From: Pyrinomonadaceae bacterium
GTDB lineage: Bacteria; Acidobacteriota; Blastocatellia; Pyrinomonadales; Pyrinomonadaceae
Assembly: GCA_022843305.1 (NCBI GenBank)
Contig: JALHNX010000039.1
Span: 1 to 34,045, forward strand
Reading direction: 5' to 3'
DNA length: 34,045 bases
The position numbers and the translations under genes are program-made. The notes under the pieces were generated by a model, which ran no database searches, was not told the origin of the DNA, and was given only the letters and a program-made list of their open reading frames with translations. Below are positions 1 to 6,859 of the stretch, piece by piece. Position 1 is the first letter of the stretch. The number at the start of each line of letters is the position of its first letter.

Positions 1-750
1 ACCGATTTTTTTGGCATACGCGACCGAATCAAGAAACGTCGGCGAAATTGTCGGTTCGCCGCCCGAAAACAGGATGATGATCTGGCGGCGCGGTTTAAAG
101 CTTATCGCGCGGTCGAGAATCGCTTTCGTGTCTTCAAACGTCGGTTCGTGAACGTAGCCGACCTGATTCGCGTCCATAAAACACGGGTTGCACATCATAT
201 TACAGCGGTTCGTCAGGTCAACGGTCAAAACCGCGCCGCGCCCGTATTTGATGTCCGATGTGCCGTGTTTGTGAATATGTTCGTCTTCGGCGGATTTGAA
301 ATCGCGCCCGAAAAACAATTTTTCGATGCGGTCTAAAAACTTCGCGTCAGTCGCCAGCACGTCAACGAATTCGCCGTGCGTCGGGCAGGTTTTACGCATC
401 AGAACTTGTCCGTTTTCCTCGACGATCTGCGCCTTGATCTCGCCCGGATGCGAGTTCATCAAAATTTCGAGCGGAATGTCTTTGTTAATCACACCTTCGC
501 GCACCTGCTTGACGCACGTCGGGCAAAGAGAATCGGTTTCGCGCGGAAAGCCTAAAGGCGGCGCACTTCGTTCGTAAGATTTCAAAAGCGGTTCCGCCGC
601 CCATTCGGGCTTGATTGACTGACCTTCGGGCAAAGCCTTATTGACCGCCTGAAACGCCTTCCAGCCTAAATCCGCCAATTTTGAAACGGCTTTCGAACCC
701 GTCTTTTTCTCGCCGCTTCCTTCGCCGCGTCTGAAGTTATCGCTAAACAT
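1..750 (-). CDS. Radical SAM protein, MJ0619/Tes-like (partial, C-terminus outside window)
   Basis: The visible 250 N-terminal residues run off the left edge. An N-terminal cysteine pair (LCPTC, about residue 76) and a second site (TCPTHGEF, about residue 122) precede the radical SAM cluster motif CNMMCNPC (CxxxCxxC) within LTNRCNMMCNPCF, and then the SAM-binding SGGEPT motif. This layout, with a CPxC/CPxHGEF metal site before a radical SAM core, is that of the MJ0619-like family. That family includes archaeal tetraether synthase (Tes) and bacterial homologues proposed to make membrane-spanning lipids. The lipid role here is inference; a methyltransferase-like role is also possible. The ATG at 750 is the first in frame and has no Shine-Dalgarno sequence. 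Confidence 0.75.
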   Translation of the reverse strand, partial: MFSDNFRRGEGSGEKKTGSKAVSKLADLGWKAFQAVNKALPEGQSIKPEWAAEPLLKSYERSAPPLGFPRETDSLCPTCVKQVREGVINKDIPLEILMNSHPGEIKAQIVEENGQVLMRKTCPTHGEFVDVLATDAKFLDRIEKLFFGRDFKSAEDEHIHKHGTSDIKYGRGAVLTVDLTNRCNMMCNPCFMDANQVGYVHEPTFEDTKAILDRAISFKPRRQIIILFSGGEPTISPTFLDSVAYAKKIG

Positions 751-758
751 AATGGTTT

Positions 759-764
759 ATTATA
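759..764 (-). promoter_or_regulatory. Putative -10 box for the radical SAM gene (possibly leaderless)
   Basis: On the minus strand a perfect TATAAT lies at 764-759. A start site about 7 nt downstream would fall only about two bases before the ATG at 750. No ribosome binding site is visible, so a leaderless transcript is plausible. No good -35 box is seen. Confidence 0.35.
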
Positions 765-861
765 GTAGATTGAATAATTTTTTTTCGAATTAGATGCAGA
801 AAACTAAGTAGAAGCCTAACAAATTGTGTAAACTTTTCCAAGTTTTATGAAACCTTGTATT

Positions 862-1566
862 TTATTTTGTGAAGTAATTCGCGAAAACATTACAGCTGAT
901 TGGCGTAATTCGTGGCTTTCTGAACATATAGAGTTGCTCGTGCTGATTTCGTGCGGCAATGATTTCATTCCAACATTTTTTCGGTTTGTAAGATTTTCCG
1001 TCGAATTTAAACAATGATTTTTCGTATTCTTCCAATGAATCTTTAAAGGACAAGATCAAATCCCGAAAACCGTTAGTTGTTTGATTTCTTATTTCGTATT
1101 CCAAATCTTTTCCTACGAGAATAATTTTGTAATCATTGCCGATTTTCCGAACAATCCAAAATGATTGACTAAAAACACCATTGCGCCATCCATTGTCGCT
1201 GACAACGGCTTCCTTGTTGCCGTCGTTATTTAAATCAATCGCGTCGCTGATTCCAAAAACTTCCGAACAATCGGTAATTTTATTTCCTTTCTTGAATAGT
1301 TCCTTGTAATCTTTATCTTTTTGCAAATGATTCCAAACCGCCAGTAAGTATTGATTTTCGCATTTGAAATCTTTATTTTTATCAGATGGCTTTTCTAAAG
1401 ACTCGATATGTTCAGGCATCTTTTGCAAAGATTTAACTTTTTCCATTCGTTTGAAACCATCGCTTTGCGTTTTAGAACCTTTCCACTGCAAATAAGAAAA
1501 ACATCCCAAAAAACCGATCCCAAAAGTAATAAATCCAACTACTAAATAAAAAATAATCGAACGCAT
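862..1566 (-). CDS. Hypothetical membrane-anchored protein (paralogue of the next gene)
   Basis: This 234-residue protein is of unknown function. Residues 4-27 form one hydrophobic segment with few flanking charges, followed by a polar, Lys-rich domain, so it is probably an anchored periplasmic protein or a lipoprotein-like one (Cys at 22). A stretch reading DLNNDGNKEAVVSDNG resembles a calcium-binding FG-GAP/VCBS-like loop. Architecture and several landmarks (N-terminal TM, LLAVWN/LLPLWN, the D-L-N-x-D loop, a FKFDG/YKFNG motif) are shared with the gene immediately upstream. It starts 3 nt after that gene's stop, with AGGGA as ribosome binding site. The pair is visibly more AT-rich than the flanking housekeeping genes. 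Confidence 0.7.
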   Translation of the reverse strand: MRSIIFYLVVGFITFGIGFLGCFSYLQWKGSKTQSDGFKRMEKVKSLQKMPEHIESLEKPSDKNKDFKCENQYLLAVWNHLQKDKDYKELFKKGNKITDCSEVFGISDAIDLNNDGNKEAVVSDNGWRNGVFSQSFWIVRKIGNDYKIILVGKDLEYEIRNQTTNGFRDLILSFKDSLEEYEKSLFKFDGKSYKPKKCWNEIIAARNQHEQLYMFRKPRITPISCNVFANYFTK

Positions 1567-1568
1567 AT

Positions 1569-2312
1569 TTATTTCCCTATGTTTGTTATGTTTGCAGATT
1601 CAAGGCGTTTTTCGCTTTCGCGCAATTCCTTTTCGATTTGTTCCGAATGTTCTTTACAAGTCATAATCGAAGTCTTTTTTTCATACGAAAAGTATCTATA
1701 CATTAAACATTTATCCTCGACATATTTTGTGCCGTTGAATTTGTAAAAGATGTAAGTTGTTTCAGCCGCCGTAAAATGAGATTTCAGTAAAATGTTTCGA
1801 TAACCGTTTGATTTAGCCTTTTTTACTTCAAACCATTTGGCTGTGTCATTGTAAGCGACCGATTGCAGAAGCAGTTTATATTTGTCATTTTTCTTCTCAT
1901 AAATCCAAACCGCGCAGTTTCCTGTTCCGCCGCATAATCCGGAAGATCGTCCCCAGACAATAAATTCATTGCGCCTGTCGCCGTTCAAATCTATTTGTTG
2001 AACTTCGAGCATTTCCGCGCAATCTTCGTCTTGATTGAAATTTTCTATGCGTTCAATAAATTCTTTATCCTTTTTCAATTCATTCCAAAGCGGCAGAAGG
2101 TTCTTGTCATTGCAGAGGGGAATTTCTTTTTTACCGTCCGAGAGAGTTTTATTTGTTTCAAAAAAAACAGGTTCGGCAACATAAAACTTTGTATTTTCCG
2201 GCGGTGGTTGAAATTCTCTTTTGTCGGCTTTCCAATACAAACTGATTGCCGCGACTAATCCGAATCCAAAAGTAAATAACGCAACCGCTATATAAAAAAC
2301 GTAACGACGCAT
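1569..2312 (-). CDS. Hypothetical membrane-anchored protein with FG-GAP-like loop
   Basis: This is a 247-residue unknown protein. I chose the ATG at 2312 because GGAGA sits 8 nt upstream; an extension to 2348 lacks such a site. An N-terminal hydrophobic segment (residues 4-20) precedes a soluble domain holding IDLNGDRRNEFIVWG, an FG-GAP/EF-hand-like Asp-rich loop, and several Cys (GLCGGTGNC) suggesting an extracytoplasmic disulfide. It is a tandem paralogue of the downstream gene and presumably co-transcribed with it. AT-rich codon use compared with miaA or tmk suggests recent acquisition. Immediately upstream, in the opposite direction, lies the headless coding tail at 2342-2452. Confidence 0.7.
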   Translation of the reverse strand: MRRYVFYIAVALFTFGFGLVAAISLYWKADKREFQPPPENTKFYVAEPVFFETNKTLSDGKKEIPLCNDKNLLPLWNELKKDKEFIERIENFNQDEDCAEMLEVQQIDLNGDRRNEFIVWGRSSGLCGGTGNCAVWIYEKKNDKYKLLLQSVAYNDTAKWFEVKKAKSNGYRNILLKSHFTAAETTYIFYKFNGTKYVEDKCLMYRYFSYEKKTSIMTCKEHSEQIEKELRESEKRLESANITNIGK

Positions 2313-2341
2313 AATATTTTCTCCGAAAGACAAGATAGACT

Positions 2342-2452
2342 CTGACAATTCAAATTATCGGCAAAGCGGCGGCGCGTTTGAACGTGGATTGCCACAGCAT
2401 TTCAGAAGCTTTTGGAGATTTTCAGTTTGCGAAAAAAGGCAAAACGAATTAA
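2342..2452 (+). pseudogene. Orphan C-terminal coding fragment (no start codon)
   Basis: The frame is open from just after a TAG at 2336 to TAA at 2450-2452 and has no usable start. It encodes a natural-looking protein tail, including IIGKAAARLNVDCHSISEAF, with coding-like codon use. It abuts the divergent AT-rich paralogue pair, as expected if that pair replaced the front of an older gene. The family is not recognised. Confidence 0.4.
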
Positions 2453-2462
2453 CTTGTCAGCT

Positions 2463-2558
2463 ATGAGATTTTCGCGCAATCAGATCATCGGTTCGCTTAT
2501 CTTACTTGGCGCGATTTTGGTAATTACAATCGTTCGGTTTGTGATTTTTTCGGAATAA
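2463..2558 (+). CDS. Small single-pass membrane protein (31 aa)
   Basis: An ATG at 2463, 10 nt after the stop of the orphan fragment, opens a 31-codon frame. Its product has a basic N-terminus (MRFSRNQ), one uninterrupted hydrophobic helix (about residues 8-29) and a short tail. That is a typical small transmembrane protein pattern and unlikely by chance, but no clear Shine-Dalgarno is visible and the function is unknown. It may be the last gene of the older operon whose preceding member survives only as the 2342-2452 fragment. Confidence 0.4.
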   Translation: MRFSRNQIIGSLILLGAILVITIVRFVIFSE

Positions 2559-2566
2559 AATGCACC

Positions 2567-2609
2567 ACAAAGGACACAAAGATTTTTATATTTTCTTTGT
2601 GTCCTTTGT
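2567..2609. repeat. Word hairpin H1 (CAC-AAAG words)
   Basis: A 16-bp perfect inverted repeat, ACAAAGGACACAAAGA at 2567-2582 and its complement at 2594-2609, has an 11-nt loop. Each arm holds two copies of the word CACAAAG (the first preceded by CAC at 2563). No U-tract follows, so it is not a classical terminator. A second small hairpin, ATTTCTGT/ACAGAAAT, lies at 2625-2647. Confidence 0.85.
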
Positions 2610-2714
2610 AATGAAAACTCCTAAATTTCTGTAAAAATGACAGAAATAAGCCGATTAATAATTTTTTCATTTTTGCTTTCCGAAAAGGATTAAATTTCTT
2701 AAAAGATAATATGA

Positions 2715-2821
2715 AACCACGGATAAACACAGATGGACACGGATGATTTTTTTCATCGAGATTTTAATTTTAGCAATCAAAATCTCCTTATTTTCTGTGT
2801 TAATCTGTGTTATCTGTGGTT
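2715..2821. repeat. Word hairpin H2 (CAC-RGAT words), overlapping the miaA start
   Basis: The left arm (2716-2745) is ACCACGGATAAACACAGATG plus GACACGGATGA. The right arm (2791-2821) is the imperfect complement, with ACCAC AGAT AACAC AGATT AACAC AGA on the minus strand. Each arm holds three CAC-RGAT units at 9-10 nt period. An inner hairpin GAGATTTT/AAAATCTC sits in the loop. The right arm provides the GTG codons at 2807 and 2816, the only plausible miaA starts. Confidence 0.85.
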
Positions 2822-3757
2822 ACAAATTTATCGAAAAAACCAATTTACTCTATTGTCGGACCGACGGCTTCGGGCAAAACCGAAATCGGTGTCGCGCTCG
2901 CGCTTTTCTTAGGCAACGCCGAAATCATCAACTGCGATTCGGTGCAGATTTATCAAGGCATCGAGATTGCAACCGCCAAGCCTTCGGCGGAAGAAAAACG
3001 CGGTGTGCCGCATCACTTGATCGATTATGTTTCGCCGAATGTGAATTACACGGCGACAGATTGGGCAAACGACGCGGCTGAAAAAATCCGCGAGATCGAA
3101 GCGTGCGGAAATATTCCGATTCTCGTCGGCGGAACAGGTTTTTATCTGCGGACGCTCAAGAATCCGTTTTTCGACTCGCCGAAAACCGATGAAAATCTGC
3201 GCGAAAGAATAAGAAAAATCAAAGAACGAAAAGGCGCGGAGCATCTTCATAAAATGCTGCATAAAGTTGACCGAAAATCTGCCGAAAAACTTTTTCCGCG
3301 CGATTATGTCCGCACGTCGCGCGCGCTTGAAGTTTATTTTCAAACCGGAAAACGCCTTTCCGATATTCAACCGAATCGAATTGATCCGCCCGAATTTGCC
3401 GCCCGAATCCAAATCTTCGCGCTCAATCCGTCGCGCGAAATGCTTTACCGGAAAATCAACGAACGCGCCGAACTGCATTTTATGCAGGGTTTGGTCGAAG
3501 AAGTGAAACTTCTTCGGGAATCGGGCGTAAAAGATGACACCAACGCGCTCGGCGCTCACGGTTACAGACGGGTTTGCGAATACTTACGCGGCGAACGCAC
3601 ATTAGAAAGCGCGATTGAACAAACCAAACAAGACGTGCGAAATTATGCGAAACGGCAGATGACATGGTTTCGGCGCGAAGAAGGCGTGATTTGGCTTGAA
3701 GGTTTCGGAAATGATGGAAAAATTCAGACCGAATTGTGGAAAATGCTCAAAATTTAG
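2807..3757 (+). CDS. miaA: tRNA dimethylallyltransferase MiaA
   Basis: MiaA transfers the dimethylallyl group of DMAPP to N6 of A37 in tRNAs reading UNN codons; it is cytosolic. The sequence shows the P-loop GPTASGKT (residues 18-25), the DSVQIYQ substrate motif, TAKPSAEEKRGVPHHLID, and GGTGFYLR. Length (about 316 aa) is normal. The start is unusual: a stop codon (TAA 2801-2803) closes the frame and no ATG exists before the P-loop, so translation must begin at GTG 2807 or GTG 2816, both inside the right arm of hairpin H2 and without an evident Shine-Dalgarno. hfq follows, the common miaA-hfq order. Confidence 0.95.
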   Translation: MLSVVTNLSKKPIYSIVGPTASGKTEIGVALALFLGNAEIINCDSVQIYQGIEIATAKPSAEEKRGVPHHLIDYVSPNVNYTATDWANDAAEKIREIEACGNIPILVGGTGFYLRTLKNPFFDSPKTDENLRERIRKIKERKGAEHLHKMLHKVDRKSAEKLFPRDYVRTSRALEVYFQTGKRLSDIQPNRIDPPEFAARIQIFALNPSREMLYRKINERAELHFMQGLVEEVKLLRESGVKDDTNALGAHGYRRVCEYLRGERTLESAIEQTKQDVRNYAKRQMTWFRREEGVIWLEGFGNDGKIQTELWKMLKI

Positions 3758-3775
3758 TTGCTTGTGAAAATTTTC

Positions 3776-3803
3776 TTGTCACTCGTGTTAAATCTGCTAT
3801 AAT
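3776..3803 (+). promoter_or_regulatory. Sigma70-type promoter for hfq
   Basis: TTGTCA (3776-3781) and a perfect TATAAT (3798-3803) are separated by 16 bp. Predicted transcription starts near 3810, giving a leader of about 37 nt to hfq. It lies just after the miaA stop, so hfq-tmk can be expressed independently of miaA. Confidence 0.65.
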
Positions 3804-3846
3804 TTAAGACAATTAGCTAAATTTAAGATAACAAACGAGAAAAGTT

Positions 3847-4062
3847 ATGGAAAAACCTACGGCGCAAAACATCCAGGATGCTTTTTTAAACTCGGCACGG
3901 CGGGATAAATTAACAGTCCAAATCAATCTTATGAACGGCTCGGCTCTCACGGGCAGAATCAAGAGTTTTGATAAATTTTCGGTTTTAATGGATTCGAACG
4001 GACAGGATTATTTAATATTCAAACACGCGATTTCAACTATCTCAATTGAAAGACGGTCGTAG
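3847..4062 (+). CDS. hfq: RNA chaperone Hfq
   Basis: This 71-residue Sm-like protein forms a hexamer that pairs sRNAs with mRNAs. It shows the Sm1 strand pattern (LMNGSALTGRIKSFDKFSV, about residues 28-46) and the Sm2 signature as FKHAIST (about residue 59). The RNA-binding N-terminal QNIQDAFLN helix is present. It has a minimal C-terminal tail, as is usual outside gamma-proteobacteria. Its own promoter lies at 3776-3803 and GAGAA precedes the ATG. Confidence 0.95.
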   Translation: MEKPTAQNIQDAFLNSARRDKLTVQINLMNGSALTGRIKSFDKFSVLMDSNGQDYLIFKHAISTISIERRS

Positions 4063-4082
4063 TTTACTAAAAGAAAAAAGTT

Positions 4083-4718
4083 TTGCGCGGGAAATTCATA
4101 ACTTTTGAAGGTATTGATGGAAGCGGCAAATCAACCCAATTGCGCCTGATTGCGGGAGATTTGAGGGTTCGGGGTTTCGATGTTCTGACAACTTTGCAGC
4201 CCGGCGGAACGCCGCTCGGTCGCCGTCTGCGCGAAGCCTTTCTCGAAACCGAAGAAAACGTTCACCCGATGGCGGAGCTTCTGCTGTTCGCCGCCGACCG
4301 CGCTCAGCACGTCAATTTTCTGATCAAACCCGCGCTTGCCGCCGGCAGAATCGTTATTTCCGACCGCTATTCGGACGCGACCGCCGCTTATCAGGGCGCG
4401 GGACGCGGTTTTGACGAAAAAATAATTGATCAGGTCATCGAACTCGCAACCGACGGTTTGAAGCCGGATTTGACGGTTTTCTTTGACATTCCGATTGAAA
4501 AAGCGATTTTGCGGACAAATTCGCGCACCGACGACGAAACGATCAAAAATCGAATGGACAGGGAAACAACCGAATTTTACGACCGCGTCCGCAAGGCTTA
4601 CTTAAAGATCGCCGAAAAAGAACCGCCTCGCTTCCGGGTTATTGACGCGAACGGCTCAATCGAAGAAGTTCACGCGAAGGTTTCGGAAATCGTCAATAAT
4701 TTTTTGGAAAAAGATTGA
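4083..4718 (+). CDS. tmk: Thymidylate kinase
   Basis: Tmk phosphorylates dTMP to dTDP. The P-loop FEGIDGSGKST (residues 8-18), the DRYSDATAAYQGAGRG motif containing the DRY/dTMP site, and the LID region RTNSRTDD are visible. The 211-aa length is typical. The start is TTG at 4083, preceded by a purine-rich AAAGAAAAAAG; no ATG occurs before the P-loop. It follows hfq by 20 nt and precedes holB, the frequent tmk-holB pairing. Its TGA stop is directly abutted by hairpin H3. Confidence 0.95.
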   Translation: MRGKFITFEGIDGSGKSTQLRLIAGDLRVRGFDVLTTLQPGGTPLGRRLREAFLETEENVHPMAELLLFAADRAQHVNFLIKPALAAGRIVISDRYSDATAAYQGAGRGFDEKIIDQVIELATDGLKPDLTVFFDIPIEKAILRTNSRTDDETIKNRMDRETTEFYDRVRKAYLKIAEKEPPRFRVIDANGSIEEVHAKVSEIVNNFLEKD

Positions 4719-4771
4719 ACCACAAAGACACAAAGCATTTATGATTTTTGTGAACTTTGTGTCTTTGTGGT
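4719..4771. repeat. Word hairpin H3 (CAC-AAAG words), filling the tmk-holB gap
   Basis: A 17-bp perfect inverted repeat, ACCACAAAGACACAAAG (4719-4735) and its complement (4755-4771), has a 19-nt loop. The left arm begins at the first base after the tmk stop and the right arm ends 9 nt before the holB ATG. The words match H1 although the elements are 2.1 kb apart. Confidence 0.9.
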
Positions 4772-4780
4772 GTAAATTCT

Positions 4781-5842
4781 ATGTTTAAAAATCTTCTCGG
4801 CAACGATCACATTAAAGATATTTTGCGGCGGATGCTCGAAAAGGAACGCGTGCCGCGCTCGCTTTTGTTCGCCGGAATCGAAGGCATCGGCAAAAAGCAA
4901 TTCGCGCTCGAACTTGCCAAATCGTTTGTTTGTTCAAACAAACAACATTTTGAAGCCTGCGACGAATGTCTTGCCTGCAAACGTTCTGATATTTTTCATA
5001 TACCGATTGTTACCGAATCAACAAAAGTTGATGAGAAACTTAGAGAAACCTTTAGACAAGTATTTTTCAGCGAATACGCTGATATTGGCAAAGTTGTCGC
5101 ACTAAAAAAGAATATTTTAGTTGGAGCAATCCGAGACCTTGAAAAAGAGGCAAATTTTCGCCCGTATGAAGCAAAAGCGCGTTTTTTTATTATTGACGAC
5201 GCGGAAAAAATGAATGCAGAATCATCAAACGCGCTTTTGAAAACGTTGGAAGAACCACAGCCGACAACTTATATTTTCCTCGTAACTTCGCGTCCCGATT
5301 CGCTTTTGCAGACGATTCGCTCGCGCTGTCAGATGATTCGTTTCGCGCCGATTGATGCGAAGGAGATTGAAAACCGGCTTCTTTCAACCGAAAAATTTTC
5401 GCCGGTTGATGCCGAACTCGTCGCGCGGCTTTCGGCGGGCAGCATCGGACGTGCTTTGGATTTCGATCTCGAAAAATTCCGCGCCAAACGCCAAACGATG
5501 CTGAATATTTTGCAAAGTCTGGCGGGAAAACCGAATTATCTGACGCTGCTGAAAACCGGCGAGGAAATGAACGACGCGAAAAACAAGGACGATTACGAAT
5601 TTTATCTCGAAACGCTGCAAACGCTGATTCACGACGTTTGGGCTTTAAAACACGGCGCAGACGAAAAAACTCTCGTCAATATTGATCTGAAACCGCAGCT
5701 TCAAAAACTCTCCGAAACGGCGGAAAGCAAACGCCTTGCCGCGTGGCTCAACGAAATCGAAGTCTTACGCGAAACGCTCGCCGTCAACGTCAACCGCAAA
5801 ATTGCGACCGACGCGCTTTTTGTGCAAATGGCAAAGGCGTAA
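4781..5842 (+). CDS. holB: DNA polymerase III subunit delta' (HolB)
   Basis: HolB is a clamp-loader ATPase-fold subunit. It shows a Walker A-like GIEGIGKK (residues 32-39), a four-Cys zinc site (C51, C60, C63, C66), the DDAEKMN Walker B region, SSNALLKTLEEP, and the SRC motif in TIRSRCQMIRF. I chose ATG 4781; extending upstream would translate the arm of H3. No strong ribosome binding site is present, only GTGG within the hairpin arm. Codons between about 4914 and 5170 are noticeably more AT-rich than the rest of the gene. Confidence 0.9.
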   Translation: MFKNLLGNDHIKDILRRMLEKERVPRSLLFAGIEGIGKKQFALELAKSFVCSNKQHFEACDECLACKRSDIFHIPIVTESTKVDEKLRETFRQVFFSEYADIGKVVALKKNILVGAIRDLEKEANFRPYEAKARFFIIDDAEKMNAESSNALLKTLEEPQPTTYIFLVTSRPDSLLQTIRSRCQMIRFAPIDAKEIENRLLSTEKFSPVDAELVARLSAGSIGRALDFDLEKFRAKRQTMLNILQSLAGKPNYLTLLKTGEEMNDAKNKDDYEFYLETLQTLIHDVWALKHGADEKTLVNIDLKPQLQKLSETAESKRLAAWLNEIEVLRETLAVNVNRKIATDALFVQMAKA

Positions 5843-5873
5843 AAATTTCTATCGTTATTTACGGATTCTGTTC

Positions 5874-5879
5874 TATAAT
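5874..5879 (+). promoter_or_regulatory. Putative -10 box upstream of the TonB-domain operon
   Basis: A perfect TATAAT lies 29 nt before the ATG at 5908 in the short holB-TonB gap. No convincing -35 hexamer is seen at the right distance. Confidence 0.4.
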
Positions 5880-5907
5880 TGCCCAATACCTTGAGAGGAA
5901 AGTGAAA

Positions 5908-6840
5908 ATGCGAATCAAAATTTTATTTCTGGCAGTAATGTTTTTCGGCTTCGGTTTGTCCGAAATTTCCGCGCAGGACGGCGGCGAACCCGCAAGCGTT
6001 ACGCCGCGCACCATTTCGGGCGGCGTGGTCAACGGCAAGGCGACCAATCTCGTTAAACCGGCTTATCCGGCGGCGGCAAAAGCCGTCCGCGCGCAGGGCG
6101 CGGTCAACGTGCAGGTCACGATTGACGAACAGGGCAGCGTCATTTCGGCAACGGCGGTTTCGGGTCATCCGCTGCTGCGTGCGGCGGCGGTCGAGGCGGC
6201 GCGCGCGTCGAAATTTTCGCCGACGATGCTTTCCGGTCAGCTCGTTAAAGTAACGGGCGTGATTGTTTACAATTTTGTTCTGCCGACGGAAACAAATCAG
6301 GCGAAGGAATCCGAGCAATTGGTTTCGATGGGAATGGTTATGTTCCTGACGGCTTTGAAAGACATTCCCGGCGATGCGGAAAGCGACGAGATTCTGCTCG
6401 ATCTGAGCAGCGAACTTCCCGCTTCGATGAAGGTCGAAAAAGCGCAGTTTGAAAGACTCGTCCGCGCTAAATCGCAAAACGAAAAAGCCGCGATCACGGA
6501 TGAAATCATCGCCCAGATGCGCAAAAATCTGACCGGCACGGATGCCTGGATGATTGATTTGGGCAACCAGTGGGGCGGCGCAATCGGCGAAGCGTTCAAG
6601 ATTACCGACAGCGAATACCGCCGCGACCGGCAAAATTTCATCAAGAATTTACAGGGAATGGGCTGGCTGCTCGAATCGCCGCCGAAGGATGTATCGGCGG
6701 AAAGTTTGAAAAAAATCCGCGCCATCGCCGCGTATGATAACGAAACCGACTCGATCACGCCCGAATTTATCAACAATTTTTTCAAGGCGAGCCTGAGTTT
6801 TATTGACTATATCGTTACCGAGGGCAAAAAAGGAAATTAA
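5908..6840 (+). CDS. Secreted TonB C-terminal-domain protein
   Basis: The protein has 310 residues. A signal peptide (MRIKILFLAVMFFGFGL, cleavage near ISA-QD) is followed by a TonB C-terminal fold (about residues 35-125): GGVVNGKA, KPAYPAAAKAVRAQGAVNVQ, IDEQGSVISATAVSGHPLL. The remaining 180 residues form a domain of unknown function rich in helices. Unlike classical TonB it has a cleavable signal rather than a proline-rich anchored stem, so coupling to ExbBD is not assured. I chose ATG 5908 because AGAGGA lies 10 nt upstream. The next gene is a paralogue in the TonB-like domain; the two are probably co-transcribed. Confidence 0.85.
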   Translation: MRIKILFLAVMFFGFGLSEISAQDGGEPASVTPRTISGGVVNGKATNLVKPAYPAAAKAVRAQGAVNVQVTIDEQGSVISATAVSGHPLLRAAAVEAARASKFSPTMLSGQLVKVTGVIVYNFVLPTETNQAKESEQLVSMGMVMFLTALKDIPGDAESDEILLDLSSELPASMKVEKAQFERLVRAKSQNEKAAITDEIIAQMRKNLTGTDAWMIDLGNQWGGAIGEAFKITDSEYRRDRQNFIKNLQGMGWLLESPPKDVSAESLKKIRAIAAYDNETDSITPEFINNFFKASLSFIDYIVTEGKKGN

Positions 6841-6859
6841 CGGATTACGGCGGTAAATA

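Noticed and set aside
296-577. Plus-strand frame at the left edge
   Set aside because: Antisense to the radical SAM gene, which carries the cluster and SAM-binding motifs.
2909-3559. 216-codon frame on the minus strand
   Set aside because: Antisense to miaA; no motif, and Arg/Phe-rich shadow composition.
4719-4771. Hairpins H1 and H3 as Rho-independent terminators
   Set aside because: Stems are not followed by a T-run on either strand, and H3 lies between genes likely to be co-transcribed.
4757-4780. Earlier start for HolB
   Set aside because: The extra residues derive from the right arm of hairpin H3; the ATG at 4781 fits the family's usual N-terminus.
5923-6633. 236-codon frame on the minus strand
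   Set aside because: Antisense to the first TonB-domain gene; Arg/Phe-rich composition typical of a shadow frame.
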